The notes: generated from the sequence alone by a model not told the origin. Shown: positions 47,986-58,709, counted from the first letter of the stretch. The stretch is 64,000 bases of DNA from Cytophagales bacterium (GCA_013298075.1 JAAFJG010000015.1:1-64000); one strand, 5' to 3'. Made by a program: numbers and translations.

Positions 47986-49066
47986 TGTATTGAATAAGTG
48001 CTTCTTTTACAAAATGTATTCTATTTTTAATTAGTTTTGGGGAATGTGTATTGAACACAGTGCCAAGAACTTTATTAAATTCTTCACTTTCTAACCAAGA
48101 TGTATCTATATTTTCTTTTTCTATCAATGATGGTTTTTCTTTCAAAGCCAATGCAACGCCTACAGAAATAGCTTCAAAATAAATTTTAGAAACATATTTT
48201 TTGGTAGGACTATTTTTATTACGCCTTAAAAAACTTCCAAAATTTTTTGAAACAAAATAAAGCATATTTTCAAAAACCTTTTTTAATACTTCATTCTTAT
48301 CTACAATTTCTTCCTCCTTATTTTTTCATTCGACATAAAAATCTAATAAACGTGCAAGCCCATTGCTTCTATAAATAGGATAATTTTCATAAAAAGCAAA
48401 AAAACGTAAAATCAACTCTTGATGGAGTTGTCTGTCTCGTGAAAATGAAGGAATCGGACATGATTCTAAGAAAAGAGGTATTTTAGCACATTCATTATAA
48501 ATAAAATCAATAAATTTTCCTCTTAAAGTTCCTTTTCTTACTTCCATATTATTCAATAAAGAAGGACTAATATTGATTCGACTAAACATTTATGTTCTCA
48601 CTTCTTCAGAAGTTTTATCAGACAAAACAATCGTTCTTACTGCTGTATTTTTTAATTTTCTTTGTCTTGGAATACTCAAATCTTTAAATTTAAAACCATT
48701 CAATTCAGTTAATATTTCTAATTTTTTGACTGCAAAACCATTTTTTAGAAATGAGGCTAAAGTTCTTATCCTTTGTGAACCATCTACAATTTCCAATCTG
48801 CCTGTTTCTTTAATTTCTGATACATAAATAAAAGGAATAGGCAAACCCAATAAAATAGATTCCATAAATTTAGACTTTCTTTCATTATCCCATACAAATT
48901 CTCTTTGATATTCAGGAATATAAATTTCATTCAAATCTTTTTCTTCTCCTTCACAATATTTATTAACCAAAATTTCGATGGTAAACTCTCTTGTATCATA
49001 AGCAACATTTTTTTGTTGCTCATATATTTGTTTCTCAGCAAGTTCTATTTTTTCTTTTAACATCAT
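47972..49066 (-). pseudogene. DUF262 gene inactivated by two in-frame nonsense codons
   Basis: From ATG 49066 to the stop at 47972 the frame spans 365 codons, almost the length of the intact relative at 57527-58630 (367 residues), but is broken by TAA at 48590-48592 and TGA at 48326-48328; no frameshift is needed to read through. Part 1 has YIPEYQREFVWDNERKS and EIVDGSQRIRTL; part 2 MFSRINISPSLLNNMEVRKG; part 3 MLYFVSKNFGSF. EVRT-stop-MFSRIN is normally continuous. Each stop is one substitution away from a sense codon. Confidence 0.82.
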
Positions 49067-49118
49067 AATAATTTTATTTTTATACAAAAATTCCCACAAA
49101 ATAAACAAAAAAACAAAC

Positions 49119-51983
49119 TTACACTTGATTTAAAATCCTTTCCAAAGCATATTCATCAGGCACCAAAACCTCTCTTGCTTTACTTCCTTCGAAAGAACCA
49201 ACTATGCCCGCTTTTTCTAATTGGTCTATCAAACGACCAGCACGATTATAACCCAATTTTAAACGTCTTTGCAAAAGAGAAGTGCTTCCTTGTTGATGAA
49301 TCACCACAATTCTTGCTGCTTCCTCAAACAAAACATCTCTATCACTTATATCCAAACCATCTGCACTTTCGCCACCATTCGCTTGTTCGATTTCTGGCAA
49401 TTCATAAGATGAGCCAAAACCTTGTTGTTCGCTGATAAAATCACACACTCTTTCTACTTCTGGCGTATCCAAAAATGGACATTGCAGACGAATTGTATCC
49501 GAACCCATGGAAAATAAAAAATCTCCCATTCCGACTAACTGCTCCGCTCCACCTGCATCTAAAATTGTCCTCGAATCGATTTTTGACGTAACTTTAAAAG
49601 ACAAACGAGCAGGAAAATTCGCCTTAATAATCCCCGTAATTACGTTCACAGAAGGTCTTTGAGTAGCCACAATCAAATGAATCCCAATCGCTCTCGCTAA
49701 TTGTGCCAAACGAGCAATCGGCTGTTCTACTTCTTTCCCCGCCACCATCATCAAATCGGCTAATTCATCGATTACCAACACAATATAAGGCAAAAATTTA
49801 TGTCCTTTTTTAGGATTAAGCCTTCTTTGTCTAAATTTGGTGTTATATTCCTGAATATTTCTACAAGATGCTTCTTTCAATAAATTATAACGATTGTCCA
49901 TTTCCAAACACAACGCCATTAAAGTATGAATTACTTTGGTGGTATCTGTAATAATTGCCTCGTCATCACCCGGTAATTTTGCCAAAAAATGTTTTTCAAT
50001 TTTATTAAATAAAGTTAATTCTACTTTTTTAGGATCAACCAATACAAATTTAAGTTCTGCAGGATGTTTTTTATAAATCAAAGAAGTTAAAAATACATTC
50101 AAACCAACCGATTTTCCTTGTCCTGTTGCTCCTGCCATCAATAAATGTGGCATTTTAGCCAAATCAGCAATCAAAATTTCTCCTGTAATTGATTTTCCTA
50201 AGACCAAAGGCAACACTTTATCTGTATTTTTAAAAATATCACTATCTAAAATAGTTCGCATTGCGACCATTTCACGTTTTTTGTTAGGCACTTCGATACC
50301 AATCGTACCTTTTCCGGGGATAGGGGCAATAATTCTGATACCCAATGCCGCCAAACTCAACGCAATATCATCTTCTAAACTTTTAATTTTTGAAATTCTA
50401 ACGCCAGCTTCGGGAATGATTTCATACAACGTAACCGTCGGTCCGATAGTGGCTTTTATTTGTGAAATTCCGATGCCATAATTACTCAAAGTTTCTACAA
50501 TTTTATCTTTATTTGCTTCCAATTCTTCGTTAGAAACTTGCCTACGTACGATTGGAGGGTCATTTAATAAATTGGCATCAGGTTTTTTATATCGACTCAA
50601 AATTTCGGTTGGGTCATATAAAGCCGCCGAAGCATCAGCATTAGGATTAAAAATAGGTTCTTCTTTTTCCTCCTCTTTTTCTGGCTCGTCTTCTGTATTG
50701 ATAAATCTAATATCTTTTTTTGGCTTTTCAGGTTTTTCGTTTTCGTCTTTTTTATCAAAAGGAGGAATTTCAAATCTATCTTCTTTTTTTACTTTTGAAG
50801 TATCAAAACGTTCAATTTCTTCCTCTTCTTCGTCCTGATTTTCATTTTTTTGAGGGAATTTAATTTTTGCTTGCGTTCCTTTTGATTTAATAAAATCCAA
50901 TCTTTCCAATTCTTCTTCGTCCTCGTCATTTTCTTCGATATAATGAGGTATTTTATTTTCTTTTTTAGGAATATCTATGGGCGTGGCAGGGTCAATTTCT
51001 AATTCTACTTTTGGATTTTTAGGTCTTATGATACCTGATTTTGGTAATTTTGTTTTTCCTAAATCATTTTTTGTATGATTATTTTCGTGTTCTGCGTCAT
51101 TATTATCTGAGTCAAAATCATTTCTAAAAGAAGAAATAGGCGGTTTTGTATTTCCTTTAATAGTAGTTTTATTGAGCGGATTTTTAGGAGTATTTTCATT
51201 GGCTAAATCAGGAAAATCAAAATCATCTTCTTCTTGAAATTCTTTTTTGTTCGAAAATCTATTTTTTGAGAAAATGGGTGCTTTTTCTGTGAATTTATCT
51301 CTAAATGCTTCAAATTTTTGAGCAATATTATTTAAAATTGGATTATTTTTGGTTTGAAAAGTAGTTTTGAATGATAGTTTTACAAAGTAAATTAAAAATA
51401 AAGCCAATGCAAACATCACCAATAAAAATGTTCCAAAACTTCCAATAATACCACGTGAAACTTCTGTAATCGTAAAACCTAAACCTCCTCCCCAAAAACC
51501 AATTTCTGATTCTTTGGTAAATAATGAACTCATCAATAAACTTGACCACAAAATAGCAAAAGCCGTAAATTGTAAAGCAGGAATCAAAGGCAAAACTTCT
51601 ATTTTGAAAGCCAATTTCCAGCCCATCAAAAAAATCAAAGGAACTAATAAAAATGCGCCCAATCCAAACCATTTGAACACAAAAATATGTGCCAAAACTG
51701 CCCCCAACATTCCTAACCAATTTTCTATTTCTGTACCACTTTCACGCATAGTCGTAGAAAAAACCGTTTCTACTACGCTTTGGTCTGCTTTTCCAGTGAA
51801 TAAATATGAAAAAAACGCAATAAATAACGCAAATGAACTCACAATTAAAAAAATTCCTAAACTCATTTGAAATTTTTCGTCGCGTAATAATTCGCCTATT
51901 CTTTTGAGCAACCAAGAATCTTGTGGAAGGTTGTCATCAGGTTCGTTTCTGAACGTATTTTCTTTGTAAACTGTTTTTGCCAT
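49119..51983 (-). CDS. ftsK: DNA translocase FtsK
   Basis: 954 residues. Four or five N-terminal membrane spans (about 38-215), a long charged linker (about 240-480, rich in E, K, D, P), then the motor with Walker A GATGQGKS (about 611-618), Walker B VLVIDELADLMM, and a C-terminal winged-helix gamma domain (TSLLQRRLKLGYNRAGRLID) that reads KOPS-like sites. It pumps chromosome ends during division and works with XerCD. The promoter at 52018-52048 is complete. Confidence 0.97.
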   Translation of the reverse strand: MAKTVYKENTFRNEPDDNLPQDSWLLKRIGELLRDEKFQMSLGIFLIVSSFALFIAFFSYLFTGKADQSVVETVFSTTMRESGTEIENWLGMLGAVLAHIFVFKWFGLGAFLLVPLIFLMGWKLAFKIEVLPLIPALQFTAFAILWSSLLMSSLFTKESEIGFWGGGLGFTITEVSRGIIGSFGTFLLVMFALALFLIYFVKLSFKTTFQTKNNPILNNIAQKFEAFRDKFTEKAPIFSKNRFSNKKEFQEEDDFDFPDLANENTPKNPLNKTTIKGNTKPPISSFRNDFDSDNNDAEHENNHTKNDLGKTKLPKSGIIRPKNPKVELEIDPATPIDIPKKENKIPHYIEENDEDEEELERLDFIKSKGTQAKIKFPQKNENQDEEEEEIERFDTSKVKKEDRFEIPPFDKKDENEKPEKPKKDIRFINTEDEPEKEEEKEEPIFNPNADASAALYDPTEILSRYKKPDANLLNDPPIVRRQVSNEELEANKDKIVETLSNYGIGISQIKATIGPTVTLYEIIPEAGVRISKIKSLEDDIALSLAALGIRIIAPIPGKGTIGIEVPNKKREMVAMRTILDSDIFKNTDKVLPLVLGKSITGEILIADLAKMPHLLMAGATGQGKSVGLNVFLTSLIYKKHPAELKFVLVDPKKVELTLFNKIEKHFLAKLPGDDEAIITDTTKVIHTLMALCLEMDNRYNLLKEASCRNIQEYNTKFRQRRLNPKKGHKFLPYIVLVIDELADLMMVAGKEVEQPIARLAQLARAIGIHLIVATQRPSVNVITGIIKANFPARLSFKVTSKIDSRTILDAGGAEQLVGMGDFLFSMGSDTIRLQCPFLDTPEVERVCDFISEQQGFGSSYELPEIEQANGGESADGLDISDRDVLFEEAARIVVIHQQGSTSLLQRRLKLGYNRAGRLIDQLEKAGIVGSFEGSKAREVLVPDEYALERILNQV

Positions 51984-52017
51984 CTATTTTTTGAGTAGAT
52001 AATGTAATTTTAAAACG

Positions 52018-52048
52018 CAAATATAATAAAAAATTACAAAATATCAAA
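52018..52048 (-). promoter_or_regulatory. Promoter of ftsK
   Basis: On the minus strand TTTG (52045-52048), 19 nt, TATATTTG (52018-52025), about 35 nt before the ftsK ATG. Confidence 0.7.
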
Positions 52049-52226
52049 AAAAAATCGTTTTTTGAGTAAAATTTTGTTTTGATGTAATAATTTGATCATT
52101 GTATAAAATCAAATTCTTATCACAAATTTTGGAGAGAGATTATTTTTTTGTATAAATTTTATATATTTTAATACTTTTAATATTTTATATAATATATTTA
52201 CTTCTATTTATATTTAAAAAATAAAT

Positions 52227-52360
52227 TAGAGTTTTTTAAATGGTAGCCAAAAATTGACAAAAATCATTAAAAATTCGAGAGAAAAGAAAAAAAATCCGTA
52301 TTAATCGGCTAAATCCGTGTTATCTGTGTGCTAAAATCTCTTTCATTTAAAAAATACTAA
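52227..52360 (-). repeat. 135-bp dispersed repeat, copy 2 (inverted)
   Basis: Inverted near-identical copy of 16604-16738, lying 35 kb away in the 680-bp gap between the divergent ftsK and TonB receptor genes. That gap holds otherwise only the ftsK promoter, the MITE end at 52441-52477 and an AT-rich leader for the receptor gene. Confidence 0.85.
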
Positions 52361-52440
52361 TTTCGTCTTGATAAAAGAAAATTTTTTTGTCCTCAAAAAT
52401 TATCAGACAACCATACACATTTTATCAAAATTAAAAAATA

Positions 52441-52477
52441 TTTGCGATGAATTTGGGACAGCACCAAAAGTTTTGTT
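52441..52477 (+). repeat. Diverged right end of the 47.6-kb MITE-like element
   Basis: TTTGCGATGAATTTGGGACAGCACC aligns (listed here in parts: GATGAATTTGGGACAG) with 47672-47705, including beyond the inverted repeat (GGGACAG-ACCGAAAA against GGGACAG-ACCAAAAG). The left end and central palindrome are absent. Confidence 0.6.
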
Positions 52478-52660
52478 ACTAATTATTCCTCATCAAAACA
52501 TATCAAAAAAATTGTTAAAAATAAAAATATAAATCATTCATAATCAAATAGTTAGTAAAAAATTGGTATTTTTTTATACTAATTTACGCATTTATTTTAA
52601 ACATTTTTTAATTTAGTATGTTTTAACATCAAGTACTAAAATTTTAAAATTATTATAGTT

Positions 52661-55117
52661 ATGTTAAAAAAATATTTTTTACTCATTTTTTTTATCTTTG
52701 CCTACACAAATATCGCTCTCGCACAACGTACAGGAACCATACAAGGAAATGTGAGAGATAAAAACACACAAGAATTATTGGTCGGAGTGGTTATCAATCT
52801 CGAAGGAACAGAACCTAAAATTGGCGCTACAACAGACACAGACGGCAATTTTACGCTCATCGCACCTGTGGGAAGTTATAATATCAAAGCTGATTTTATG
52901 GGTTATGAACCTATCATAAAATTTAATATTGTTTTGACTGCGGGCAATGCCAGTATTCTTACTTTTGAATTAGAAACAGAAGGTAAAAAATTAGAAGAAA
53001 TAGAAATTACAGCCAATAAACGCTCTACTGCATCAGTGGCAACTGTTGTCTCTCCGCTTTCTGTACAAGGATTGACTACCGAAGAAATAAGAAGTAATCC
53101 CGGTGGAAATTTTGATATTTCGAGAGTAATTCAAGCATTGCCGGGCGTAGCAGGAACTACAGGTGGCGGTGGTTTTAGAAATGATATTATTATTCGCGGG
53201 GGTGCTCCCAACGAAAATGTATATTATTTAGATGGCATAGAAATTCCAGTCATTAACCATTTTTCTACGCAAGGTTCTGCGGGAGGTCCTGTCGGTATTT
53301 TGAATGTATCTTTTATAGAAGACGTAAAATTAAATTCTTCGGCTTTTGATGCCAGAGTTGATAATGCTTTAGCATCTGTTTTTCAATTCAAACAAAGAGA
53401 AGGCAATAACGAAAGATTGCAAGGGAATTTTCGTTTGAGCGGTACAGAAGCAGCCCTTACTTTTGATGGACCTTTGGGAAAATCTAAAAAAACTACTTTT
53501 TTGGCTTCGGCAAGACGTTCTTATTTGAGTTTTCTTTTTAAGTTGATAGATTTACCTATTCGTCCTGATTATTGGGATTTTCAATATAAAGTTACGCATA
53601 AAATTAACAATAAAACTACGCTTACTTTCTTAGGCGTGGGTGCGATTGATGAATTTTCGTTTGGTACGCCTCGAAAATCTACTCCCGAAAACGATTATAC
53701 TTTGCGTTCTTTGCCTTCGATAGAGCAGTGGAATTATACTTTTGGCGTTTCTTTGAAAAGATTAATAAATAATGGTTTTATTAATGTGGCTTTGAGCAGA
53801 AATATGTTTGACAATGCTTTGGATAGATTTAAAGATAGACAAGTGGGTAATGAAGCCTTTCGTGCTTTAAAATTACGCTCACAAGAAATTGAAAATAAAT
53901 TACGCATTGATGTCAATAAAACCTACAATAAATGGAAAGTTGCTTATGGTGGCGTGGCACAATTTGTAAAATTTACGAATAATATTTTTTCAGAAATAAG
54001 GCAAGAAGTAAGAGATAACAACAATAATTTGATTTCTCCGCGTGTTACGATAGATTTTAATACAGGCATTGATTTTTTTCGTTATGGATTTTTTGGGCAG
54101 GCTTCACGTACTTTTTTGAATGATAAATTGGGAGTTTCATTAGGTTTGCGTACTGATATGAATACTTTTATGAACGACGGCAACAATCCCCTCAACTCGC
54201 TTTCGCCTCGAATTGCCTTGTCTTATAGTCTTTCACCTGAGTGGAATATTAGTGCGAGTTTTGGCGATTATTACAAAATTCCTATTTATACTGTGTTGGG
54301 TTATAAAGATAATAACGGAAATTTTATCAACAAAGATAACAAATATATTCGTTCTACGCATTATGTAGTTGGTTTAGAATATTTACCAAGAGAAACTACA
54401 CGATTTACTTTGGAAGGTTTTTATAAACAATATGCGAACTATCCTGTGTCTGCTCGTGATGGAATTTCTTTGGCAAATCAAGGCGGAGGTTTTGGATTTT
54501 TAGGAAATGAACGTACTTTGGGCATTGGCAATGGACAGGCTTATGGTTTTGAGTTCTTTTTTCAACAAAAATTAGTTAAAAATACTTTTGTTACATTTTC
54601 TTATACTTTTGTGGTCAGTGAATTTGCGGGCATAGATGGAAAAAATATTGCATCTGCTTGGGATAATCGCCATTTAGTTTCTGCCATTTTGGGACGAAAA
54701 TTAGGAAGAGGTTGGGAAGTAGGTTTGAAATATCGTTTTGCAGGCGGTTCACCTTTTACTCCATTTGATGAAGTATCATCAAGACAAAATTTTGCATCTA
54801 TTGGACAAGGTTTATTAGATAATTCTCGATTAAATACTTTGCGTTTGGGTGCTTTCAATCAATGTGATTTAAGAATAGACAAAAAATGGAATCGCAAAAA
54901 CTTTACTTTTGATTTATATATTGATATTACAAATTTATTAGCGGCTAATAATGCTGCTTTTCCTCAATATACATTCAAAAGAAATGCTGATAATACTGAT
55001 TTTGCCACGACTGATAATCTTCCACTCAATCCAAATGGCTCAAATGGTATTCCTCTTATTTTAAATAATGAAAATAATAGAGTTTTGCCTACGATTGGTT
55101 TTATTATTGAGTTTTAA
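52661..55117 (+). CDS. TonB-dependent receptor with carboxypeptidase-regulatory domain
   Basis: 818 residues. Signal peptide ending near ALAQ (residue 21); a CarboxypepD_reg-like domain (GTIQGNVRDKNTQELLVGV through FMGYEPI); a plug with RVIQALPGVAGTTGG and IIIRGGAPNENVYYLDGIEIP; then an outer-membrane barrel ending in PTIGFIIEF with the terminal Phe. It imports a ligand powered by TonB-ExbB-ExbD. No SusD partner follows, so this is not a classic polysaccharide locus; the ligand is unknown. It converges on proS with the terminator at 55164-55204 between. Confidence 0.92.
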   Translation: MLKKYFLLIFFIFAYTNIALAQRTGTIQGNVRDKNTQELLVGVVINLEGTEPKIGATTDTDGNFTLIAPVGSYNIKADFMGYEPIIKFNIVLTAGNASILTFELETEGKKLEEIEITANKRSTASVATVVSPLSVQGLTTEEIRSNPGGNFDISRVIQALPGVAGTTGGGGFRNDIIIRGGAPNENVYYLDGIEIPVINHFSTQGSAGGPVGILNVSFIEDVKLNSSAFDARVDNALASVFQFKQREGNNERLQGNFRLSGTEAALTFDGPLGKSKKTTFLASARRSYLSFLFKLIDLPIRPDYWDFQYKVTHKINNKTTLTFLGVGAIDEFSFGTPRKSTPENDYTLRSLPSIEQWNYTFGVSLKRLINNGFINVALSRNMFDNALDRFKDRQVGNEAFRALKLRSQEIENKLRIDVNKTYNKWKVAYGGVAQFVKFTNNIFSEIRQEVRDNNNNLISPRVTIDFNTGIDFFRYGFFGQASRTFLNDKLGVSLGLRTDMNTFMNDGNNPLNSLSPRIALSYSLSPEWNISASFGDYYKIPIYTVLGYKDNNGNFINKDNKYIRSTHYVVGLEYLPRETTRFTLEGFYKQYANYPVSARDGISLANQGGGFGFLGNERTLGIGNGQAYGFEFFFQQKLVKNTFVTFSYTFVVSEFAGIDGKNIASAWDNRHLVSAILGRKLGRGWEVGLKYRFAGGSPFTPFDEVSSRQNFASIGQGLLDNSRLNTLRLGAFNQCDLRIDKKWNRKNFTFDLYIDITNLLAANNAAFPQYTFKRNADNTDFATTDNLPLNPNGSNGIPLILNNENNRVLPTIGFIIEF

Positions 55118-55163
55118 AGGATTCAAATAAATGAAGTTGAAATATTCGATATATTTTCCAAAT

Positions 55164-55204
55164 AAAAAATCTTGCATTTAATTTTTTTAAATGCAAGGTT
55201 TTTT
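55164..55204. terminator. Bidirectional terminator between the TonB receptor and proS
   Basis: 18-bp stem (55164-55181 with 55187-55204; one T-G pair), core CTTGCATTT/AAATGCAAG, flanked by A6 and T6, between two convergent stop codons. Confidence 0.85.
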
Positions 55205-55281
55205 GTTTAGATATTTTTCAATATAATTTTCAAACGCATCATACCAAAACCAACCTAAAAATAGTAGAGTATATTTTTGGT

Positions 55282-56778
55282 TTAATATGCTTGTGCAAAT
55301 AAAACTCTTTTTTGAGAATTTTTTCCTGAAAAAATACATTTTCCTGCCTCGTTTTTTGTTTCAAAAGGAATACAGCGAATGGTTGCTTTTGTTTCTTCTT
55401 TTATTTTCAATTCAGTTTCGGTAGTTCCGTCCCAATGGGCAGACACAAACCCACCTTTATTTTGTAAAACATCTTTAAATTCTTCCCAAGAATTTACTTC
55501 TGTAATATGTTCATCGCGATATTTTAAGGCTTTTTGATAAATATCGTGTTGAATTTGTGCCAATAATTTTTCGATAAATTCAGCAATATTTTCTAATTTT
55601 TCGATAGTTTTTGCACCTTCTTCTCCTCTTTCTTTATCACGCCTTGCGACCTCAATAGTTCCATTATCAATATCCCTTTCACCCAAAGCCAAACGCACAG
55701 GTACGCCACGCAATTCCCAATCTGCAAACTTAAAACCGGGCGTTAAATTATCACGATTATCAAATTTAAAACGAATATTTTTTGCTCTTAATTCTTTTTG
55801 AATTTCAATAATTTTTTTTTCTACTTTGGCTAATTGTTCTTCTGTTTTGCCTATTGGCACAATTACCACTTGAAAAGGAGCAATCGCAGGCGGTAAAATT
55901 AAACCATTATCATCAGAATGAGCCATCACCAACGCACCCATTAAGCGTGTGCTTACACCCCACGAAGTTCCCCAAACGTATTCTTGTTGGTTTTGTTTAT
56001 TGACAAATTTCACATCAAAAGCTTTCGCAAAATTTTGTCCTAAAAAATGTGAAGTTCCTGCTTGCAATGCTTTTCCATCTTGCATCAAAGCCTCAATACA
56101 ATACGTATCTTCTGCTCCTGCAAATCTTTCATTGGCAGTTTTTACGCCTTTGATAACAGGCAAAGCCAAAAAAGTTTCTGCAAAAGTCGCATAAACTTCG
56201 AGCATTTGTTTCGTTTCAATAACGGCTTCGTCTGCGGTGGCGTGTGCAGTATGTCCTTCTTGCCAAAGAAATTCGGTAGTTCTCAAAAATAAACGAGTGC
56301 GCATTTCCCATCTTACCACATTTGCCCACTGATTTATCAACAAAGGCAAATCTCTATACGATTGAATCCAGTTTTTATATGTATGCCAAATAACCGCCTC
56401 AGAAGTTGGTCTGACTATCAATTCTTCTTCTAATTTTGATTCACTATCGACCATCAATGCTCCTTTTTTATCAGGATTGGCTTTGAGGCGATAATGCGTA
56501 ACGACTGCACACTCTTTGGCAAAACCTTCGGCGTGTCCTTCTTCTTTTTCTAAAAAACTTTTTGGGACAAACAAAGGAAAGTAAGCGTTTGTATGTCCTG
56601 TTTCTTTGAACATTCTATCCAATTCGCGTTGCATATTTTCCCAGATGGTATAGCCATAAGGTTTTATAACCATACAACCTTTTACGGCAGAGTGTTCCGC
56701 TAAATCTGCTTTTTTTACTAATTCTTGATACCATTCGGCGTAATTTTCACTGCGTTTTGGTAATTTTTTATCGCTCAT
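55282..56778 (-). CDS. proS: Prolyl-tRNA synthetase (archaeal/eukaryotic type)
   Basis: 498 residues. This is the short ProRS class without the bacterial editing insertion: start [20 protein letters not shown], motif 2 region [24 protein letters not shown] (landmarks RWEMRTRLF and QEGHTAH), motif 3 [13 protein letters not shown], then the anticodon domain ([12 protein letters not shown]) and the C-terminal zinc-like domain, here ending [16 protein letters not shown]. It charges tRNA-Pro. The upstream HEPN gene stops 9 bp before the start. Confidence 0.97.
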   Translation of the reverse strand: MSDKKLPKRSENYAEWYQELVKKADLAEHSAVKGCMVIKPYGYTIWENMQRELDRMFKETGHTNAYFPLFVPKSFLEKEEGHAEGFAKECAVVTHYRLKANPDKKGALMVDSESKLEEELIVRPTSEAVIWHTYKNWIQSYRDLPLLINQWANVVRWEMRTRLFLRTTEFLWQEGHTAHATADEAVIETKQMLEVYATFAETFLALPVIKGVKTANERFAGAEDTYCIEALMQDGKALQAGTSHFLGQNFAKAFDVKFVNKQNQQEYVWGTSWGVSTRLMGALVMAHSDDNGLILPPAIAPFQVVIVPIGKTEEQLAKVEKKIIEIQKELRAKNIRFKFDNRDNLTPGFKFADWELRGVPVRLALGERDIDNGTIEVARRDKERGEEGAKTIEKLENIAEFIEKLLAQIQHDIYQKALKYRDEHITEVNSWEEFKDVLQNKGGFVSAHWDGTTETELKIKEETKATIRCIPFETKNEAGKCIFSGKNSQKRVLFAQAY

Positions 56779-56786
56779 ATTAGTTT

Positions 56787-57524
56787 TTATGTATTTCTAA
56801 ATTCAATTTTTAAATATGTTTTATTATCAATAGCTTCTTTTATTTTTTCAAAAATTTGTTCGATCAAATAATTGACTAAAAATGTAAATCTTTGAATATG
56901 TTGTTCATTAATTCCAATCGAATAAGTTCCTCCATGTGCGATTTGGTTTCTCAAATACAACAAAGAAGTTCCACCACCACCTAATTCTTTTGCTAATGGA
57001 TATTTTGGAATTGGGATATTTTCAAAAAAAACTTTTCTTACTTCTTCGGGAATATCATCACAGCTTTCCATTTCATCCAACTGACCTAAACATAAAGATT
57101 TCAAAATATTATTCACAACAATAAAACCTAAATTATCTTGTGTATTGATAACCTCTGGTAAAACAATATATTTGTTGCTCAATAATTCTTTTAATTTTAA
57201 TAAATAATTAATTTTCTTAGGCTCTTCATTAGGATAATTTTTTATTTTTGTGTCTCCATTTTCAGCAACAAAAAGTAATAAAATATCATCTATATTGGTA
57301 GTTTCAATTTTTAGTCTATTCAAGTATTGTAAATAATATCCCATTACCTTGGACACATATCCTTCCCAAACAGCATATATAATTGGAATAGAATGGGTCA
57401 GAAAAAATTTTTTATCGTCATCTTTAAAAGCATACTCAAAAGGAATGATTTTTATTCTTCTTAAATCATCACTTTTTTCTTCAATTTGATCTTTAATTTT
57501 GGTATAAAGTTCTTCTTTTTCCAT
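56787..57524 (-). CDS. MAE_28990/MAE_18760-like HEPN protein (putative RNase)
   Basis: 245 residues. [21 protein letters not shown] resembles the conserved IYAxWEGFV helix of this HEPN group, and LRNQIAHGG (about 192-200) supplies the R-x4-H dyad of HEPN ribonucleases. Helical throughout, no membrane span. Its ATG lies 2 bp after the stop of the DUF262 gene, so the two form an operon, a known pairing in defence-type loci. Toxin-like RNase action is inferred, not shown. Confidence 0.75.
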   Translation of the reverse strand: MEKEELYTKIKDQIEEKSDDLRRIKIIPFEYAFKDDDKKFFLTHSIPIIYAVWEGYVSKVMGYYLQYLNRLKIETTNIDDILLLFVAENGDTKIKNYPNEEPKKINYLLKLKELLSNKYIVLPEVINTQDNLGFIVVNNILKSLCLGQLDEMESCDDIPEEVRKVFFENIPIPKYPLAKELGGGGTSLLYLRNQIAHGGTYSIGINEQHIQRFTFLVNYLIEQIFEKIKEAIDNKTYLKIEFRNT

Positions 57525-57526
57525 TT

Positions 57527-58630
57527 TTAAATAACACCAAATATTTGATTAGCAATTTTTAATCTATTTTTAACACGTTGAAATTGGTTATTTCCACCTT
57601 TACGAGAGAATTTCTTCAAGATATCATCATTACGAATTTGTGTATCAATTTTATTTCTAATAATTTCAATATCATTATTTTCGTATAAATCAATATTTTC
57701 AGCCACGCCAATCATAATTGTATCATACAAAGCAGTAGCAAATTTACCATCTTTTTGTCTAAAAATGTCTTTTGTTAATGGCAATAATATTTTAACAATT
57801 CTTTGAAATATATTTTCATAAAATTGATAGTCAAAATTTTTATTCTCAATAGACTCCCGCATAAATTTACTCATGTGTTGAGCAATACTTTGATGTAGAT
57901 TTTTGCCATTTTTATACAAAGATAAAAATCTTAAAATTAATTCTTGGTCATATAATTCATTTTTTTGTTTCTCATTTAAATCAATCAATAGTTGAAAATC
58001 GTTATTTTTTGATAATTTTTCTAAAAATTCATTAAAAATTGGTGAAATATCTCTATAAATTGCATTTCGAATTTCTTGAGGAGTAAGATGACTTCCACCC
58101 GTATTCAAACGATTAAATAATTCAAAACGCATATCATAATCACTATTCCAACGAATAATTTCAACTCTACAAACGTATCTTTTAATAGTAAAACGTAATT
58201 TTTGAGGAAGTGATGACCATTCAAAACCTTTCAATGCAGGAAGTCTATCGCCCTGCCCCAATACCCAATTATTTTTTTTGAGTGTTTTTTCATCTCCTCT
58301 CAACTCTCCAAAAAAAGATAAAATGGTAGATAATCTTTGTAATCCATCTACTACTTCCCAAATACGCTCGTCATTATGATTGGGTACTTCAGCCACAAAA
58401 ATAGGTGGAATAGGAATTCCTAATAATAAACTTTCAATAAAGCGTGTTTTTTGGTACTCATCCCACCTAAAATGCCTTTGAAAAGATGGGTTAATTTCTA
58501 TTTCTTTGGCAGAATACATACTAATTAATTCTCCAAAAGACATATCTAATCTATCATTGATAAGTTTATTTTTTTGCTCATTAATTTGCTCATCTAATAA
58601 TGTATCAGATTTATTAATTGTATCATTCAT
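57527..58630 (-). CDS. DUF262 protein, partner of the HEPN gene
   Basis: 367 residues. The DUF262 ParB-like core shows INPSFQRHFRWDEYQKTRF (46-64; Gln51-Arg52), LLLGIPIPPIFVAE, and WEVVDGLQRLSTI (91-103). No DUF1524 nuclease domain follows, unlike the protein at 45776, so it probably acts as the NTP-dependent sensor of a two-gene system, with HEPN as effector. Preceded by its own promoter (58651-58681) directly after the gldN terminator. Confidence 0.85.
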   Translation of the reverse strand: MNDTINKSDTLLDEQINEQKNKLINDRLDMSFGELISMYSAKEIEINPSFQRHFRWDEYQKTRFIESLLLGIPIPPIFVAEVPNHNDERIWEVVDGLQRLSTILSFFGELRGDEKTLKKNNWVLGQGDRLPALKGFEWSSLPQKLRFTIKRYVCRVEIIRWNSDYDMRFELFNRLNTGGSHLTPQEIRNAIYRDISPIFNEFLEKLSKNNDFQLLIDLNEKQKNELYDQELILRFLSLYKNGKNLHQSIAQHMSKFMRESIENKNFDYQFYENIFQRIVKILLPLTKDIFRQKDGKFATALYDTIMIGVAENIDLYENNDIEIIRNKIDTQIRNDDILKKFSRKGGNNQFQRVKNRLKIANQIFGVI

Positions 58631-58650
58631 ATAATTATATTTTTATGCTG

Positions 58651-58681
58651 CAAAAATAATCATTTTTACTCAAAAAACAAA
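58651..58681 (-). promoter_or_regulatory. Promoter of the DUF262-HEPN pair
   Basis: On the minus strand TTTG (58678-58681), 19 nt, TATTTTTG (58651-58658), about 20 nt before the ATG. It follows the gldN terminator immediately, so the cassette is its own transcription unit. Confidence 0.7.
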
Positions 58682-58683
58682 AA

Positions 58684-58709
58684 AAGCTCGTAATTTTCAT
58701 TACAAGCTT
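58684..58709 (-). terminator. Terminator of the gld operon
   Basis: 11-bp stem AAGCTTGTAAT / ATTACGAGCTT (one G-T pair) with a GAAA tetraloop, followed on the minus strand by TTTTTTTG. About 25 nt after the gldN stop. Confidence 0.88.
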
